The position numbers and the translations under genes were made by a program. The notes under the pieces were generated by a model. The model saw only the letters and a list, made by a program, of their open reading frames with translations, was not told the origin of the DNA and searched no databases. Below are positions 62,101 to 64,000 of a stretch of 64,000 nucleotides of DNA, piece after piece. The DNA comes from Zeimonas arvi (lineage in GTDB: Bacteria; Pseudomonadota; Gammaproteobacteria; Burkholderiales; Burkholderiaceae_E). Positions within the stretch are counted from its first letter, which is position 1; each line of letters begins with the position of its first letter. The stretch spans positions 682,001 through 746,000 of the forward strand of contig NZ_VDUY01000001.1 of the NCBI RefSeq assembly GCF_008039575.1, written 5' to 3'.

Positions 62101-63061
62101 CGCCCAGCGATCCGCTGCCGCGCACCGTGACCGCCGCCGGCGCCGACTCGGGCGCCCGGAAGCCCAGGGTGAGCTCGCTGGCCAGCTCGGCGGACACCAG
62201 CTTCACCGGCAGCGGTTCGGGCAGATGCGGCAGCAGCCGGGTCAGGTCGAAGGACTGGAGCGAGACCTGCAGCTCGCCGGTGGGTTCTGCCGCGAACGGC
62301 AGCATCCGGCCGCGGGCGCGGATCGGCGCACCATCGAGCGTGGCCTCGAAGCCCGGCTCGACCTCGATCGCCTGGTCCACCGGCAGGCTCGACGCGAAAG
62401 GTACGCGCAGGCCGATGTCGGTCACCGCGTGGCGGGCATCGAGCTTGCGATCGTCCAGGCCCACGCTGCCACCGGAGAGCTCGATGTTCGCCACCGAAAA
62501 GCGGAAAGGCCCGGCGTCTTCCTGCGGCGCCTCGGGCCCGCGGGCGCCGAGCCGCTCGACGATGTCGGCGCCGTCGTAGACACCCTCGGCATCGCGCGCC
62601 ACGAACACCGCGGGCTCGGCGAGCTTCAGGCGCTCCAGCACCGGCGCGAGGCGCCGGAGCGAACGCCAGGACAGGTCGGCCTCCAGCAAGGCCAGCCGGG
62701 CATGACTGCGGGCCGGGCCGCCGGCGCTGCCGTCGCTCTGCTCGCCCACCGTCAGCCCGTGCAGGCGGAAGACCAGCGCATAGGGCTCGATCTCGATTCG
62801 TTCGACGCTGGCTGGCCGCCCGGTCAGCTCGGCCAGCTGGCTGGCGATGGCGTCGCGCAGCAGGCCCGGCGCGACGAAGCGCAGCACGATGCCCCAGAGC
62901 GCGACGAGCGCCACGACGATCGCCAGCGCCCTGAACCAGCGGCTGCGCAGCCAGCCGCGGCGAGCGGGCGCTGCCGGAGGCTCGGCCGAGGAGGCCCCTT
63001 CGCCGACGGGCGACGCCGGCGCGGCGGCCGGCCCGGGCTTGCCGTCAGGCGGTGCCGCCAA
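59183..63061 (-). CDS. Giant DUF748/AsmA-like envelope protein
   Basis: The 1292-aa protein has a Pro/Ala-rich cytoplasmic N-terminus, one membrane helix ([27 protein letters not shown], about 43-69), then [25 protein letters not shown], the usual entry of DUF748. The long periplasmic beta-rich body has internal low-complexity linkers (about 570-630 and 820-870). The C-terminal part ([26 protein letters not shown]) resembles an OmpA-like tail. AsmA-like proteins of this shape are thought to move lipids across the periplasm; the exact role here is unknown. TTG 63061, with GAGGGG upstream, overlaps the tldD stop by 17 bases. Confidence 0.85.
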   Translation of the reverse strand: MAAPPDGKPGPAAAPASPVGEGASSAEPPAAPARRGWLRSRWFRALAIVVALVALWGIVLRFVAPGLLRDAIASQLAELTGRPASVERIEIEPYALVFRLHGLTVGEQSDGSAGGPARSHARLALLEADLSWRSLRRLAPVLERLKLAEPAVFVARDAEGVYDGADIVERLGARGPEAPQEDAGPFRFSVANIELSGGSVGLDDRKLDARHAVTDIGLRVPFASSLPVDQAIEVEPGFEATLDGAPIRARGRMLPFAAEPTGELQVSLQSFDLTRLLPHLPEPLPVKLVSAELASELTLGFRAPESAPAAVTVRGSGSLGGVELRQPDDRPLLKLPAAEATGIDFDLIASRLSIDRLAVSRPEIAIGRRSGEARFLDPVLSALERRAAQGATAADGSGFAWSIATIAIDHGRLAFDDQAFTPQPLRVALAPFDIALDGFGLPQQQPAQLKFSGRTADGEVLAANAKLSIAPFAMDGEASLDEISVARWAWLAGPALALKVREGKLAVSTRYRVRSGQATEGGGNAGAKPEAGASQAEAIGWQLNDGRLRVDSLVLADAAREVARIGKLEVQGVGVDPGKRRVTLDSALLDGGKLALRRDARGALDAAGWWRDGGAGEAGRSASAGSADAGRQGRGAARDGRDDAAWQATIGKLAVTGAEVELAYAPAGGQRHPPLRLGGIAIEAQGLATDGTSPVPVSVAVRVDKGGRLSARGTVVPTTGALALALQARALPIPAAQAWLPPAVNANLVSGALSADGKLQLDFGADGAPRGQWQGAVSVADLNARLKGEAAAAIPAEMVREGADPADLLGWKSLRLSSTRVTLSPLFVDLGDIEIDGLRSRLVIQPNGRFNLQDVVDREGGGAPGGDAPGAAAAGGTAAAGDAPRADDGPPMGGADAAPARSAALPKTDPPPLRIGRIQVADSNIDFSDYFIKPNYSANLTGLRGSVGEMRAGQPAELSLDGRIDNTGSVKIAGRIDPIGEPLFLDVRADAHDIDLPALSPYSGKYVGYGIQKGKLSASVEYRVESGQLTAQNKIVLDQLSFGEPVDSPDALKLPVLFAVSLLKDRNGVIDVQLPISGSLDDPQFSVAGIVLRIIGNLIVKAVTAPFSLIAGLVGGAGEELSTLDFAPADVALGDKARERLGSLAKALAERPGLKLDIAGRATAVDRMAMQQAQLEARLKRIRKALDGTDEKQPITETQRPVLLAQAWLMGRVPAPAEKDRPPAYRMQQELVAAVALPDGALRELANRRAQAAKDWLAGAGKVDPGRLFVTAPTSTGEAEDRPAVGVEMTLK

Positions 63062-64000
63062 CGGTGAGCCCCTCGATCCGCAGCGTGGGCTGGCCCACGC
63101 CGACCGGCACGCTCTGGCCGTCCTTCCCGCAGACGCCCACGCCCGGATCCATGCTCATGTCGTTGCCGATCATGGTGACGCGGGTCAGCGCATCCGGACC
63201 GTTGCCGATGATGGTGGCGCCCTTGACGGGGTACTGCAGCTTGCCGTTCTCGACCCACCAGGCCTCGGAGGCCGAGAACACGAACTTGCCGTTGGTGATG
63301 TCGACCTGGCCGCCGCCGAAGTTCACCGCGTAGAGCCCGCGGTCGATCGACGCGACGATCTCGGCCGGATCGCGGTCGCCGTTGAGCATCAGCGTGTTGG
63401 TCATGCGCGGCATCGGCAGGTGCGCGAAGGACTCGCGCCGGCCGTTGCCGGTGGCCGGCACCTTCATCAGCCGGGCGTTCAGCGAATCCTGCATGTAGCC
63501 GCGCAGGATGCCGTCCTCGATCAGCACGTTGCGCTGCGTGGCGTTGCCTTCGTCGTCGATGTTCAGCGAGCCGCGCCGATCGGGAATGGTGCCGTCGTCG
63601 ACCACGGTGACGCCCCGGGCTGCCACCCGCTCGCCGATGCGGCCCGAGAACACCGAGGAGCCTTTGCGATTGAAGTCGCCCTCGAGGCCGTGGCCCACCG
63701 CCTCGTGCAGCAGGATGCCGGGCCAACCCGGGCCGAGCACCACGGTCATCGTGCCGGCCGGCGCCGGGCGCGACTCCAGGTTGGTCAGCGCCGCGTGCAC
63801 CGCGTCGTCCACGTAGCGCGCGATGACGGCGTCGTCGAAGTAGGACAGGTCGAAGCGCCCGCCGCCGCCGCCGTGGCCCTGCTCGCGGCGGCCGCCCTGC
63901 TCGGCGATCACCGTGACGGACAGCCGCACCAGCGGCCGCACGTCGGCAGCGATCAGGCCGTCGGATCGAGCCACCAGCACGACGTCGTACTCGGCGGCCA
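63045..64000 (-). CDS. tldD: Metalloprotease TldD (N-terminus off the right edge)
   Basis: The frame is open at the right edge, so about 317 C-terminal residues are visible. The zinc motif [17 protein letters not shown] is intact, with HEAVGH supplying the ligands. [51 protein letters not shown] and the C-terminal [36 protein letters not shown] also match TldD. With TldE/PmbA it degrades unfolded or modified peptides. The TldD stop overlaps the start of the DUF748 gene. Confidence 0.95.
   Translation of the reverse strand, partial: AAEYDVVLVARSDGLIAADVRPLVRLSVTVIAEQGGRREQGHGGGGGRFDLSYFDDAVIARYVDDAVHAALTNLESRPAPAGTMTVVLGPGWPGILLHEAVGHGLEGDFNRKGSSVFSGRIGERVAARGVTVVDDGTIPDRRGSLNIDDEGNATQRNVLIEDGILRGYMQDSLNARLMKVPATGNGRRESFAHLPMPRMTNTLMLNGDRDPAEIVASIDRGLYAVNFGGGQVDITNGKFVFSASEAWWVENGKLQYPVKGATIIGNGPDALTRVTMIGNDMSMDPGVGVCGKDGQSVPVGVGQPTLRIEGLTVGGTA

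Noticed and set aside
60000-63000. Possible tandem repeats or recombination in the DUF748 gene
   Set aside because: The low-complexity Ala/Gly linkers look repetitive, but no DNA unit repeats in register; such linkers are common in this family.

Overview
The window looks like chromosomal core DNA of a Gram-negative, GC-rich betaproteobacterium, most likely order Burkholderiales. By eye the DNA is about two thirds G+C. Supporting signs are the Burkholderiales-type trimeric porin, a DUF4148-like small exported protein, cytochrome c', glcDEF, a tandem glycine riboswitch in front of gcvH-gcvP-gcvT, a three-subunit proton-translocating transhydrogenase and a PilE/FimT/PilV/PilW/PilX/PilY1 minor-pilin operon. 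I see no insertion sequence, prophage, CRISPR array or rRNA operon. The species is not identified.

Layout. 1-3.2 kb: a membrane-anchored FAD oxidoreductase (cut by the left edge) translationally coupled to glutathione reductase. 3.3-6.6 kb: a small exported protein, tRNA-Leu(CAA), and an FAD oxidoreductase / CFA-synthase-like methyltransferase pair resembling the 10-methyl fatty-acid (BfaA/BfaB, TmsA/TmsB) system. 6.7-14.4 kb: queuosine tRNA modification genes (queA-tgt) and the Sec accessory genes (yajC-secD-secF), separated by a substrate-binding/permease fusion and a VOC protein. 14.4-19.6 kb: cytochrome b561-like protein and cytochrome c' facing each other, purB, a GST-like protein, mnmA and a Nudix hydrolase. 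19.6-24.6 kb: the pnt transhydrogenase operon with an extra small membrane protein, then marC and two small envelope genes. 24.6-30.7 kb: the type IV pilus minor pilin/PilY1 operon, its genes almost all joined by start/stop overlaps. 30.8-35.8 kb: glycolate oxidase glcD-glcE-glcF and an EamA exporter. 35.8-44.0 kb: a signalling block of two large PAS hybrid histidine kinases, a REC-EAL c-di-GMP phosphodiesterase and a broken receiver gene. 44.0-49.0 kb: promoter, tandem glycine riboswitch and glycine cleavage genes. 49.0-53.3 kb: a general amino-acid ABC transporter (aapJQMP) whose binding-protein gene is frameshifted by an 11-bp tandem duplication. 53.3-57.8 kb: hemerythrin-like protein, porin plus D-lactate dehydrogenase-like oxidase, cobalamin adenosyltransferase and a cyclic-nucleotide-binding protein. 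57.9-59.2 kb: aroG (DAHP synthase) behind a complete Phe-rich leader-peptide attenuator. 59.2-64 kb: a giant AsmA/DUF748 protein and tldD, which is cut by the right edge.

The strongest regulatory discovery is the aroG leader. A 27-residue peptide contains FYFFYFFGFF and is followed by competing GC-rich segments and a perfect intrinsic terminator, just as expected for transcription attenuation by charged tRNA-Phe. Other points are an intrinsic terminator placed directly after the pntAA promoter, a recurring -10-box-next-to-start-codon layout that suggests leaderless mRNAs, and two recently damaged genes (aapJ and a receiver gene) in otherwise intact surroundings.
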